Origin: Prostheceraeus crozeri
Lineage: Eukaryota > Platyhelminthes > Polycladida > Euryleptidae
Direction of reading: 5' to 3'
Assembly: GCA_907163375.1 (NCBI GenBank)
Contig: CAJQUW010001841.1
Coordinates: 45,585-109,584 of the forward strand
Length of the DNA: 64,000 bases
Shown piece after piece: positions 11,556 to 22,389 of the stretch; within the stretch, counting starts at the first letter, position 1, and each line of letters opens with the position of its first letter. Both the position numbers and the translations under genes were made by a program. Below the pieces are notes generated by a model that did no database searches, was not told where the DNA came from, and was given only the letters and a program-made list of their open reading frames with translations.

Positions 11556-11805
11556 TAATATATTCATTGTTGCTGAACCAATGACATCAAAAGTCCAAAA
11601 TTTTCCAGATCTGTAAAATACTCAAATCTGTGATCATTTTCTGCGTAGCCCATACAGCTCAGAACATTAAAGTATATGTCAAGCTTGAGATGTCTACGAG
11701 TCGAAATAGTGAACCATAGCAATCACCTCAACGCCATTTTCACTGAAATTGCAGTGATGGACGGTGAAATACTCCTACCTCACTACATAGCAAATTAGCC
11801 GGCCA

Positions 11806-11920
11806 TAATTATGCAATTAAGGCCGTCTAATTTGGAATAGGAGATATATAAACGACTTTCATAGAAAAATGACATGTGAAATATCGGCTGACAAACCTAC
11901 TTACTCAGTAACAATTCCAG
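11806..11920 (+). repeat. Dispersed repeat, inverted partner of 34854-34945
   Basis: About 90% identical to the reverse complement of 34854-34945 (shared blocks TTAAGGCCGTCTAATT, GAGATATATAAACGACTTTC and GAAATATCGGCTGACAAA). One frame reads RYINDF.RKMT.EISADK in both copies, so this is probably old TE coding sequence of unknown type. Confidence 0.65.
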
Positions 11921-13017
11921 ACAGTGTCGGCTGCTGACGCAACCTCGTCTACGTCTGATATTTCTGCCCTAAAAGTCAATGATATAGTGCTACTTTTTGT
12001 TTTTATAGGCCAATCAATAGAACTTGAGTGCTGCCTTTGCGGTTATGTTAAGAAAAGCGACAGGCATTCTTATTATTAAATTGCGTATACATTTTCGTTT
12101 ATTGCTGTCTTGCAGATGAGAATTCGTCCGACTCGCAGGGCCCTATATTAAGTACAAGTTTGGGCTTAACACTGAATATTTTTCTATTTTTTGACTGAAT
12201 TTAGTGTAATTATGATGAAAAAATAGAGTCTGGAGCATTTGTAAATCGTAGGAGTAGCTCATTTGTAACTTATCAAGACAAATTTTAAAATTATCCCTGA
12301 TTTTATCTACTTTTGTGATAAAATATCCCTACTTTTGTGTTAAACTCTCCCTACTTATCTACCTACTTTTTGCTGGAAGTGCGCTGGGATGCCTTATGCG
12401 TATTGAAAGAATTTTAGGATGCTCCAAATACAAACTGAAATTTGTTGCTTTATTGTATACACCTTATTGTACACGTATTACTTCAAAAGTAGAAAATGTA
12501 GAGAATGTAGAAAAAACTCAGAAAAGCAAATAATTCCACGCAATCTATTTTCATCGAAAACCACATTATTACGTGAAATACCCAGATTAATGTGTGGTCT
12601 TATTTAATGAAGCGCAAAAATTGAACGCACACAACAATCATATCACAGTTTGCAGTACAAATTATGTAGCACGTCGGCATTGAATAATTGAATTGCATTA
12701 CATGAGATGGAATGCCGTTGTAACATGGTGATGTGTGTTATTTCTGCAGTCCGCCTTCCACTGGCAGGCAGTGTTCGCCGGAAAAAGTAGCTTTCTGAAG
12801 CATGTTGAGACTCTGATGTCGTCATCATTTATGAAGAGCACTTTTTCTTATTGAAGAATGATGACGTGAAGCGCTAAATAACGTTGTTTGTCGTTTTTTT
12901 GAACTCAACAATTTTGAATTTAGTGATTCATTTGATGTGAGTGCTGCATGTTTTGGCTGGCTAGATATGGATACGCTCGCAAATTTTCAAAATTTACCAA
13001 CTACAACTGGTTTATAC
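11921..13017. other. No gene recognised
   Basis: AT-rich intronic sequence, including a short imprecise repeat of CCCTACTTTTGTG-like units around 12305-12360. No domain or exon signature seen. Confidence 0.5.
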
Positions 13018-13934
13018 GTGTATATAAATAAAGCCATTAAATTCATTTTAAGAAAATCAAAACTATTACTTTGCGCAATGCATTTCGTCCATTCTTATAC
13101 AAGTGCAAACATTGAACTGAATACAAACTTTAAAATCATGCACTTACAGAGTAATTATACTAAATCTATGAACAAAATTGAGAGCATGCAAGCCTATCAG
13201 ACTGAAAGATATGAAACAATTGAGTAATTAACCTAGATATTAAAAGAAGCAAAAAAGGAAGACTTGATAACTGCCACGGTAAATAAAGGGTTGACACAAA
13301 ATCTTTTTGCTGGGAAAGGTCGTGGTTTTCACGGAAGATAGTGGGAGACTGGAGAATCCCTAATTTATTTACCAATTTCATTGTACCTGTGGAAGCAAGC
13401 ACGTTGGGAAGATGGCAAGATGTCTGAATGAGAGAGTTTCGGAACACCTTCCTAAGTGGCTAGCCAACCCATGAAAGTGTTCACCCAGATCTACAACAAT
13501 TCCAGCAAGTAGCATTGCTAGACATTTGCATCTTCAATAACGAGAGACAATCAGCAAGCAAAAACTTTAATATTAAGTACCACATGAACAGCATACGGAC
13601 ATTAGGGATTCTCGAGTCTCTTGTTATGTTATGTTAAAACCACGACCTTTCCCAGCAAAAAGATTTTGTGTCAACCCTTTATTTACCGTGGTAATTATCA
13701 AGTCTTCTTTTTTGCTTCTTTTAATATCTGGGTTAATTACTCAATTGTTTTATGTCTCTAAGTCTGCATACTCTCAATTTTGTTCATAGATTTAGTATAA
13801 CTACTCTATAAGTGTATGATTTTAAAGTTTGTATTCAGTCCAATGTTTGCACTTGAATAAGAGTGGACGAAATGCATTGTGCAAAATAATAGTTTTGATT
13901 TTCTTAAAATGAATTTAGTGGCTTTATTTATACA
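13018..13934. repeat. Large inverted repeat (arms about 340 bp, loop about 240 bp)
   Basis: Left arm 13018-13364 and right arm 13601-13934 are diverged inverted copies sharing TATAAATAAAGCCA, TGCACTT, ACCACGACCTTTCCCAGCAA (and its complement) and GGGATTCTC near the centre. No coding capacity is recognised. A pogo-like MITE sits just beyond the right arm. Probably a foldback or an inverted duplication of an unidentified repeat. Confidence 0.7.
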
Positions 13935-13985
13935 TAAATTGAGTAAAGGGGAACCATTTTTTTAAAGAACTGCAACTGGCTTATA

Positions 13986-14669
13986 CAGTGGAAGATGGTT
14001 AATCGACAAGGTTCGGGATCAGTTAAACCTTGTCGATTAAGGATACTTGTCGACTGTAGAAACCATTCTCTATTTCATACACTTCGAACCTTACAGCATG
14101 TTTGATCCGCAGTTATCACCCCGCTTACAAAAATATCGAATATCTGATAAAAAAAGCAAAGAAATTTAAAAAACAACCCTTTACTAAAACATGTTTATGC
14201 AAATTGAACACATAGCCTACATGCGAGTATAACTTCTAGGTTCTGTAAAATTATCAAAACAAAAATGCCTCACTTTCTGTAAAAGTCGGTTATTTTTGCT
14301 TGCTTGTAAGATGCGGCAGCGAAAACTAGGTTTTGCTGTTCGTTGAGAGTCGCTGTGCTCAACCTGTGCTCTTCAAAAAATATTTTCAGCTCATCGATTT
14401 GTCGCAGGGCTTGAATACGAGAGATCACAATTCTTGAAACTTCATCCTCCTCCTCATTATCTTAGCTATTCCAGGAGCCACTAGAATGAGAGTATAGCTG
14501 ACAGGTCACGTGATTGCTACATCACACACCTTGTCGATAAAAGGGACTTTCACAGCGAATTTCTTGTCGATTAAAGAATTATTTGAGCATATTGTACCGG
14601 GACTTGGACGATCTCGTCGATAAAAGAGACTTGTTGTTTATCGGGTTATCGATTAACCATCTTCCACTG
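13986..14669. mobile_element. pogo/Tigger-like MITE
   Basis: The 684-bp unit has 20-bp terminal inverted repeats (CAGTGGAAGATGGTTAATCG) and TA on both sides (13984-13985, 14670-14671). Inside both ends are repeated CTTGTCGAT(T)AA motifs (about 14025-14050 and 14530-14625), plausible transposase-binding sites. No transposase is encoded, so it is non-autonomous. Confidence 0.8.
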
Positions 14670-14759
14670 TATTATGTTTTAAATAATTCTAATATCGTTT
14701 TTTATATAACTTAACTCTATTTATTGAAACTGTGGAATGAGTCTATTTCTTCCCTTTAG

Positions 14760-14919
14760 ATGTGTATAGTCTTCAATAAAGACGGACTGAAAGATATACC
14801 ACCACCTATGGTAGCTCAATCATTTATCAATCACAATGCCTTCCTTACCAAAGTATTTGTCGTCGGAGCTGCTATTCAAGCATCAAGACGGCCTTCACTG
14901 AAGAATTTTTCTGCTGGAA
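14760..14919 (+). CDS. ITPK1: ITPK1 coding exon B (central ATP-grasp)
   Basis: Bounded by acceptor TTCTTCCCTTTAG and donor GGAA|GTAAGTG. The exon encodes MCIVFNKDGLKDI, then PPPMVAQSFINHNAFLTKVF and RRPSLKNFSAG: 53 codons plus one base. It aligns without gaps to human ITPK1 'MAIVFNQEGL...FINHNAVLYKVFVVG...RPSLKNFSAG'. The Lys in TKVFVVG corresponds to an ATP-contacting lysine. It begins in phase 0, matching the end of exon A, and ends in phase 1. The annotated-looking ATG is an internal Met, not the translation start. The usual GES after KVFVVG is replaced by AAIQAS, a modest local divergence. Confidence 0.95.
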
Positions 14920-15861
14920 GTAAGTGTAAATTCACGTGTTTATTCATACATGTAAATTCTATTGGTCATCCCTTCTTTATTCATCCTATGAATGTGACAA
15001 CTGTTCATTTTCCATAGCTTGATAAAAACCATGCATTGAAGTGATAAGAGCGATTGCGCTGTGATTAAACTGCAAATTTATTATTAATAGTATGATTAAC
15101 TATCATTATATATTGTATTATATAAATGACATAAAGTCCACCTGAATATAGCAAGTTGGAGATAAGAATGTCAATTTTTAGATGACTCGCAAGGCGTTAT
15201 TAGCTAATTAAATCGTTTTTAAACGTGATCATCACATTCTGTTCGACATGCTAAAAACAGACTCTCGGTGCAATTCTGCCGTGAATTATTTACTAGCTTC
15301 ATGCAACCTTGATAACAGTCATCATGTCACCTTCGAAAATCAAGCGATGAGCTTCTACTGTCTTTCACATGAGACCAACAGCTCCCAATAACATTGAGGC
15401 CAGGAGAGTTCGATGGTCACTCTTTACAGGAGTGTCACGTGGTTTTCATGAAGCCACTCTTTTGTTACCATTGAAACGTGGTATGGGAAAGAATAATGCT
15501 TCAGGTCGATTATTTGCCACATAGATGTATCTTTCATCCAAAATTTCGATGCTTTACTTTGAATTTAGCGTTTCCTCTCATTTGAAGGTGACAAGTCCTG
15601 TGCGGCCTATTGAAGATGGATAGACCTGCACTACAGCTTTTGTAATAAGTTTGTAATCATGCCTTTAGCTTTCCCACATGACCTGCGAATGTAGTCGAAA
15701 CCAGTCACCGATCTGTTAAAATCGCTTTCATCGGAAACATTACTTGAACATTGACTTTTTCTTACATGACTCCGATGGAATTGAAGTATCATTCGATGCT
15801 AATTCTCTGTCAACATGGGCTCTCTTAAAGGTCGTCGAGCAGAAAATTTGATGTCTTTCTG
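14920..15861. other. Intron sequence, nothing recognised
   Basis: Start of the 17.9-kb intron between ITPK1 exons B and C. Only short shadow frames. Confidence 0.6.
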
Positions 15862-16759
15862 TAAACGCAGACCACCCAGACATTCGCTTTTTTCGCTTTT
15901 TCGAAAATATGCCTGAATTTTCGCCTTTATCGAGTGGCATTCGTTTTTTTCGCTTTTTTGGTAGAGCAGGAAAAAAAATTCGAAGTACAGGTATTTTTTA
16001 CATGTTGACAACGCGACGCAGCATTTTGTCATGTTGCCCTTTACTTTAGTCATGCTATCATCTGTGTGTTGACAATTGAATGCACATCTTGACGATTGCA
16101 TAATCTTATGTAATAACTATATTATATAGGAATTGGAAAATGTGCCCTTAGTGCGAGTAACAAAAAAAGTCATGTAGCAATTCTTGAAGGCAAAGCCTTG
16201 TCGTAGTGCGTTCCGGTAAATGCACAATTTTTTTCAGTAACTTTGAGGTCATGGTGCTATAACATTTACACGATTCTGAATTGATGCATGTTGAAAGTAC
16301 ATGCGGGTCACATACTACAAATGAATGTCATCGAATTTATCATTCAAGGAATTCGAGACATTAATCCATGCTGGCCTGTCAGAGACACACGGGAAGCCTA
16401 CTATCGAGTTTTCTTAGTCGATTGATGTTGGATTAGTGAAACAATTCAGTTCAGTTTGTGCGAATGAGTGAGGTGCATTGCATAATGTTGATAAATAGGC
16501 CTAAGAAATTGAGATGATAATATACACAATGGAATATTTTCTGTTGAATTTTTTATTGCACTGTCACTTTCACTGTGATTTTCGTGAAGTACGTGTGTAG
16601 CTAGGCAAAAGGTCGATGTGTATAATAATCACTTTGCATCTACTGATTGATACTACTAAGACATTGATATGATCGGATATGTGTAGCCTATTTTCTTATA
16701 ACCACTTGAAACTTTCTGAGTTATAGATTGAAAAATAGATGTACCAGTAGGCCTGATAT

Positions 16760-16760
<1 letters not shown>

Positions 16761-16791
<31 letters not shown>

Positions 16792-16792
16792 T
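16761..16792 (+). repeat. (ATC)n microsatellite, LINE 3' tail
   Basis: About ten ATC units directly abut the 3' end of the minus-strand LINE, where they read as a (GAT)n tail. Confidence 0.85.
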
Positions 16793-16826
16793 TATTTTCG
16801 TCAGCATTTTTCCCTCTTGCGAGGGG

Positions 16827-17985
16827 TTACTGACGTTCGCACCACGCTGACACGCCATTCCTCCATCTCGCTCGATCGCTTGCATCTTCTGCTTTCAGAC
16901 CAGCTCTTTTGCACTCCCTCAGCGCCATGCTCTTCCACGTGGTTGGTCTTCCTCTTTCTCGTCTTCCCTCCTTCTCAAAGGTCCATGCTTTCTTGAGTGG
17001 ATGTGTATCATCTCTTCTCAGGATGTGACCCATCCATCTTAAGCTACTCCTTTTCACCACCTCAACAACCGTCTCCGTCAAACCCAAATGCTTCATTAAT
17101 TCGTCAGTGCTCTTTCTGTCAGCAAGTTTTACTCCGCACATTTTTCTTATCATGGCTCGCTCTGTTCTTCGGAGGACACCCTCTTCCGCAGATCTTATAT
17201 TCCATGTCTCTGAGCCGTAGGTCATGACTGGCCGGATACATACTTTATAAATTCTTCCTTTTAGTCTGTTAGTAAAGCGTCTTCCACATAGTACTGATGA
17301 GAGCTGATTAAACTTCATCCAACCAAGACGGCATCTTCTGTCAATTGCTATCTCGCATCCACCACCACTGTTGATTGTGTCACCGAGATAACAAAAGCGT
17401 TCCACCTTCTCAATACCCTTCATATACTCTTCATTCGTGCTGTTCATCTCACTTTCCCCGTCACTTCGCTGACACGACTTACAGACAAATCCATCTCCTT
17501 TGGTCTTCGTGAATCTCTTTACGCCTGCGCACCTGGCATGTACCCACTTTCGACATGAATTACATCGTGCAGAATTTCTCATTACACGCTTGCGGCACAC
17601 TCCACACGGATCGTGCTTGGCCTCATCAATTACTTTTTGACCACCACTCGCTCTCATCACCTTCGTTTTCTTGATGTTTACTTTCAGACCTTTGTTTTCG
17701 AACACTTTCTTCCAGTCATTGAATGCAATTTCCAAACTCTCCATAGAATCCGACATTAACACCAGATCATCAGCGTACAATATATTCCATAGCGCCTCCT
17801 TTCGAGCAGATTCAGATAAGACATCCAGAACAGTGGCGAAGAGCAGCGGTGAAAGAACAGAACCTTGATGAACTCCTACTCCAACGCTAAAGCTGTCCGA
17901 CAAACTCGCACTTCTGCCAAACTTGATTTTCGTACTATTTTGTAAATAATTTGACTCCCGTTTACATTACTGCAGTCCTACCGAT
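16827..17985 (-). pseudogene. LINE reverse transcriptase, 5'-truncated, with a PHD-like Cys/His insert
   Basis: The open frame continues upstream of the first Met to about 17985, where a stop and unrelated sequence mark the 5' truncation. Motifs in order: VHQGSVLSPLLF (RT domain 4), ILYADDLVLMSDS with the catalytic YADD (domain 5), a GLKVNIKKTKV block, then a zinc-finger-like cluster CGVC...CNSC..WVHARC...CKSC. Next come YLGDTI, RPVMTYGSETWNIR, RRTERAMIRKMCGVKL and RWMGHILRRD, the usual LINE connector. The stop lies just before the 3' microsatellite tail. The frame has no stops over roughly 385 codons, so insertion may be fairly recent, but without the endonuclease and RT fingers it cannot act. 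Confidence 0.9.
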
Positions 17986-18247
17986 TACGTCATACTTCAC
18001 GGCCGCTATATGCATGTATTATTTTATATATTTTATATATCATTTAGCTTCTGTGTGCTGAACTATGCGGTATCGACTTATCTCGTGTGCTTCAACAACT
18101 CGTAACTTCTGGCAAATGCGTCAGTAAATAGGAATGCCCACATAAAATTCAACCAGAGAAAGTTATGTCAACGATCCAAGACAATGAGAGCCTTGCATCG
18201 TAAAGCTTGGACTTGGTTTTAGATAAATTATCTTGGCTATTTGTCAT

Positions 18248-18385
18248 GTTTTGAATCGAATTGGAAAGAGCCAATATTGAAAGGCATTGATTTTATTTTC
18301 GTTTTAGTTAGCTATTACAAAATAACGAAGACAAAAATACAGTAAATATTTTTCAATATTGGCTATCTCCAATTCAATTCAAAAC
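18248..18385. repeat. 138-bp hairpin (MITE-like)
   Basis: GTTTTGAATCGAATTGGAAA...CCAATATTGAAA pairs with TTTCAATATTGG...CCAATTCAATTCAAAAC (about 35-bp arms, roughly 68-bp loop). No coding capacity. Confidence 0.7.
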
Positions 18386-20380
18386 TTGGACTTTTTTGGA
18401 GCATATTTCAGTCGAAGTGCATTGAGCGTGATCTTGATAATTGGCCATTGAAGTAGGCTGCATAGTGATAGCTTTTTATGGAATATTTTCAAGGATTTAG
18501 CCGATATTATGATTTATCGTCGGTTTTCTTTAATTTAGATTTATAATATTAATGTATATTTACTCTAAAGTTTTGATTGAAAAGTACTAATATATGTCTC
18601 ATAACAGGCAGTTTTGATCTCTGGAATAGGCCCACTAACAGTCAAAAGCTTGACGGAAAGGGTCTGTAAAAAACCCACTCGAATGTAAGTCACTGACTAC
18701 ATAATTTTCTCTTTGGCAGCCGTCTATTGTCGGAAAAATTCCATTTTTGAGAAATTTATCATCTAATCACTATAGGGCTGCATAATTGAGCAATATCAAT
18801 TTCATTGATAGTAAAGTTATAGTAAAGTTGACACTTTTACATCTAAATTAACGTTTGCAACAATGCCCATCTATTGAAATATCAATTTTGCTTCAATAAT
18901 ATAGTTCAATTATAAGCATTGTCTTCCTTTACAAAAATTCATCCTACTAGGCAATTTTATTAGCATAATAGCCTACGATTTCCTGAAGAAAACTACAATT
19001 ATTTTCAGATGAAACCTTTAGTGTGCATTCTATCACTGTATAAAATAATTGCCATATTGTAAAACCTTAATAAGGATCCTTTGAAGGACTTTAGTAGACA
19101 GACACCTGTCTAATGAATATTTGAAAATATCAAAATAGTTTGGAATATTCAGATGAAAGAGATGTTCAAAAGTTTAGGCTAATTTATCAGTGGGAAGCAT
19201 GGCAGCTAGAGAAATTTCCTTGACCGCCTTAGAAATGATATAATCATCATCATTCTGCTGAATTTTCTAGCAGTTTTTTCAACACTAAAATTGATGCAAT
19301 CTAAATTGATTGCTAGTTATATGTCTGATCATTAATAGAATACAAAAGCTAGTTTTATGTATAAATATGGTCTGGTGCATTTGCGAATCGTTTAACCAGA
19401 TGCAAGAAAAATACCTCCTAAGAGGTGCTCCGACAAGTTATCTTTTTTGTACTAGAAAGTAATATTCGCAATCTACACAGGTTCGTAGTATTCGTGGTAG
19501 TGTATGGTTTGATGGTCATTATAATATGTATGTCGTTATAACTTTGTTATCATATTATGTCGTTATAACGCTATTCTACGTTGCTTGATGTAGAAATGAT
19601 GGGTTCGCTTTTTTTCTCTTTTCTAAGTTAAGGATTCGTTTTTTTCGTTTTCTTTAAATTCTAATCGGCTGGGTGGTCTGTAAACGTCGTCGACCAGTTC
19701 GATCGCTCACTACCACTCCAGTGTCACTCAAGGTTTAGGTTCGATGAAGAAAGTTTTGGACAGATATCAATATGGATCTTCTTTAGGAGAAGTCAACTCT
19801 GTCAGTTGGTAGGCCTACTCGTGGTAGTCCACAGCTCTTTCTTCACCCATGACGAAATAGCAGCGAATTTCCAACAGCATCTCCAAAGCGCTCAATTTAG
19901 AGAGCACTCGACACTGATTCTCCTAATTTAATTAAAGATTTTGCATCGATGATTTTGTGAGGATGAAGTATCTTTTGCCATACCTATAATGTGCACACGT
20001 GTTGCAATTTTGGGGTTGTCATTTGATGCTATTCAAATCAAAAACGAAAGTCTTATTTTAAATAATTACAAACACGCACATTCAGCGAAAATCCTGAGTG
20101 AGCGATGAAAATGAAATGTCTGATAAGCCTTGTAATTGTTTTTAGTTGCATTTAGCAGACTCAATTAAACAAAATAGACAAAAGCCATGGTGGGCTTAAT
20201 TTTTTGGCCACGACGATATATATGAAGATCGTGTGTGGCGTGCATGAGCATACTCGGAATAGTTACAACTATATTTTTTTAATTTGATATAATATATTTG
20301 AGATATTATTCATGTATATAATATTAATGCATCATCAGTATTTTGTTTTCAATTTTGAAGAGCATGACTACATAGTCTCA
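18386..20380. other. No gene recognised
   Basis: AT-rich intronic sequence, partly inside the candidate 3.8-kb element. A short direct repeat of ATGTCGTTATAAC occurs near 19530-19570. Nothing else supported. Confidence 0.5.
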
Positions 20381-20382
20381 TA

Positions 20383-20405
20383 CAGGGTGAGTCAAATTAA
20401 TTGGC
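20383..20405 (+). other. Possible left end of a Tc1/mariner element
   Basis: TA followed by CAGGGTGAGTCAAATTAATT is typical of mariner-type ends. The mariner-type transposase relic at 22380-26525 reads in the same direction, but I could not find the matching right end. Confidence 0.4.
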
Positions 20406-20685
20406 CCTGTCCTATAAAGTGTTGTAGATCAGAGAAAATACAAGCAATTTTCAAATATGATGTATCATTTTAAACCCCAGAGTCTCAACAGCAACTCATT
20501 GGTCATGGACTCCTAGATATATAACACCTGGACTGTTAGCTTTTCAAATTTTTCATAGAAAGTGTACAATTGGCGAATAACTGTCAATTTTAGTAATCAC
20601 ATTTGCTATCTTTCCATCAATTTCCCTGTTCAAGCTAGACGCTGCCTAATATTTGCTCAGCATTTGATTGCAAAAGTACAATGGC

Positions 20686-20960
20686 AATGATGAGAAAGGT
20701 CACAGTATAGCACTTCATCGCTTCCCCCAAAATTACAAGGAAATTTTGAGAAAATGGAACAATAATCCATGTAAGGATCCAGAATGTGCTTCTTTACACT
20801 TCTCAGTCATATATAGAATCCGAAGAAGCAGTCATAAACAGCCATAATGCTATTCTGTGCATTTTTCCGGAAGCTCTATCTTATTTATCCTTCAACAACT
20901 TACATCCTCGATCGACGTCAGCAACAGCAACTGAGCTTCGTCAGCGTTCTGTCAATGAAA
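20686..20960 (+). pseudogene. Possible THAP-like remnant
   Basis: A stretch near 20700-20800 reads GHSIALHRFPQNYKEILRKW, similar to the 'FHRFPkd...rrkW' core of THAP domains, followed by ECASLHFS, like the C..H pair. The leading Cys residues are not clear and stops follow. A weak call; it could belong to the same type of transposon as the 9.3-kb element. Confidence 0.35.
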
Positions 20961-21149
20961 TGAAAGCCAAATGAGAACGATTCTTAGAAATGAATCATGT
21001 AAGATCTTCACAAGACATTACCATGAAATTGAAAGTAACCAACATGTGCATCCAGATTCGCGAAAATTTACAATGAATCAGCAGTTTTGAGAATATGCCG
21101 TAGCTGTGCCTTGCAGATTTCAAAAAGGTGATGTAAAGGCCAATTTACA

Positions 21150-21306
21150 ATTATATTCATAAAAATATTTACAAAATCCTCTCAATATATTTCGGGTATG
21201 AAGACTATATTCATTCTCATCGTCTCTCATAGGCCCTGAGAATGGCTATGATTTTGATAGCCGAAATATATTGAGAAGATTTTGCAAATATTTTTATGAA
21301 TATAAT
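21150..21306. repeat. Palindrome with Penelope-type hairpin motifs
   Basis: Arms 21150-21194 and 21261-21306 (TTATATTCATAAAAATATTT... and its reverse) enclose CTGAGAAT, the perfect stem GGCTAT/ATAGCC, then GAAATATA (21236-21270). A decayed opposite-strand version lies at 21191-21222. The layout parallels the 9426-9657 insertion. It abuts the 3' side of the RT remnant at 21385. Confidence 0.7.
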
Positions 21307-21384
21307 AGGTAAACATAAATTTTTATTATTATTGAGCAAGACATACAAGGTCAATTACAGGAAAAATTACAAATAAAAATTAAA

Positions 21385-21840
21385 TTACAGGAGAAAAATT
21401 TCATCCAAAGTTGATGTACGCGGTATGGTGGATAAGACACTTATCGCATTTCCACGCTGAACTGCCATATTCAACGTTTGGAAGAGGAATTTAGTAGATC
21501 GTATTTCCCCTGTCTCTCGCTTAATGAGCGCGCCGATTTCGTTTATGAGACGCATGCCTTCTTTTCCCCATGAACCTAAAGTCTCGACACAGATTGGCAC
21601 AACAACGTGATTTGAATCGCTCAAATTTGAATATTTGGCCAATTTCTTTGCCTCGGTTTTTTCGGCGATTACACCTGACTTGATGTTGGAGTCAGCAATG
21701 TGACTGGGTGCCAGCGTATCCACGCATGTGAAGTCCCAGACTAAGCATTTCCCAGCTTTCCAGGGAATCAATGTCATTCCATCTGGCCTTTTACCGTCAG
21801 AATATAATTGTAACTTGGCTTTTCCATCAATCTTTTGAAG
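21385..21840 (-). pseudogene. Non-LTR-type retroelement C-terminus (same family as 5195-5939)
   Basis: The minus-strand frame starts in SDGKRPDGMTLIPWKAGK (about 21800-21760) and continues CLVWDFTCVDTLAPSH, AEKTEAKKLAKYSNL, CVETLGSWGKEG, GALIKRETGEIRSTKFLFQ and LNMAVQRGNAISVLST. It is open to a natural-looking stop at 21385. The DGKRPDG..W..G..LVWD block is the likely endonuclease core (PD...D). The preceding Cys/His region is missing: upstream residues (QKIDGKAKLQLY) do not match the other copy, so this is 5'-truncated or rearranged. An AATAAT-rich tail follows at 21307-21340. Confidence 0.75.
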
Positions 21841-22256
21841 TGAATCAACTGTTCAGCTGCTGCAGGCTACATTGCTACAAATAAAATGTTGACTCCATGA
21901 ATTGGCGGCTGCATATTATCAGGAACGTAGGACAGTACATGTAGTTGATCTGCAATTGTGAAGTTATTACTGTGTGATGAAGTTTTCACGTCTTGCTCAC
22001 AAGTACTTTCCTCATGGCAAGAGTGAAATGGCTTATCCTCATTCTGCTTTCGCACATGAATATATTATGCTGTAAATAAACATCGCTATACAATTACATA
22101 TTTTCACTATTCGCCAATTGTACACTGCAGTTTTGAGCTAACAGACCAGACAGGTGTTATACATCTAGGAGTCCATGCTGTGGTTGTCAGAATTACATAG
22201 ATATGTTAACTAGATATATCCAACGGTTCTGAATTTGAAAAGCTTTCCTAGTTTTA

Positions 22257-22280
22257 CATGTTTATACATGTATAAACATG
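22257..22280. repeat. 24-bp perfect palindrome
   Basis: CATGTTTATACA and its exact reverse complement meet at 22268/22269. No known role; it lies between TE relics. Confidence 0.8.
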
Positions 22281-22389
22281 ATGTATGCAATAATTTGAAC
22301 AGTTGATCTGTGAATTTATGTGAAAATCTTATGGATCTACAAGAGACTTCCTGTGGAACTGGAAGTCAATTGGGGAGTTAAATAGCCCT

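Larger units (their letters stand above)
15868..19680. mobile_element. Candidate 3.8-kb element with 12-bp inverted ends and 6-bp duplication
   Basis: CAGACCACCCAG at 15868 is mirrored by CTGGGTGGTCTG ending at 19680, and TAAACG flanks both sides (15862-15867, 19681-19686). Both ends are followed by T- or A-rich tracts with TTCG/CGAA motifs. A 5'-truncated LINE (about 16761-17985) and a 138-bp hairpin (18248-18385) lie inside. No transposase of its own is recognised. The superfamily is unknown; 6-bp duplications are known for Polintons, but the TIR here is far shorter. Confidence 0.45.
20504..22177. repeat. Inverted repeat pair around a retroelement cluster
   Basis: CATGGACTCCTAGATATATAACACCTG...GTGTACAATTGGCGAAT (20504-20577) is inverted at 22110-22177. 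The 1.5 kb between holds a THAP-like scrap, a palindrome with the Penelope-type hairpin, and an RT remnant. Confidence 0.7.

Noticed and set aside
14760-15017. Reading the ORF from the ATG at 14760 as a complete small gene
   Set aside because: The ATG is the first codon of an internal exon, and the homology ends exactly at the splice donor at 14920.
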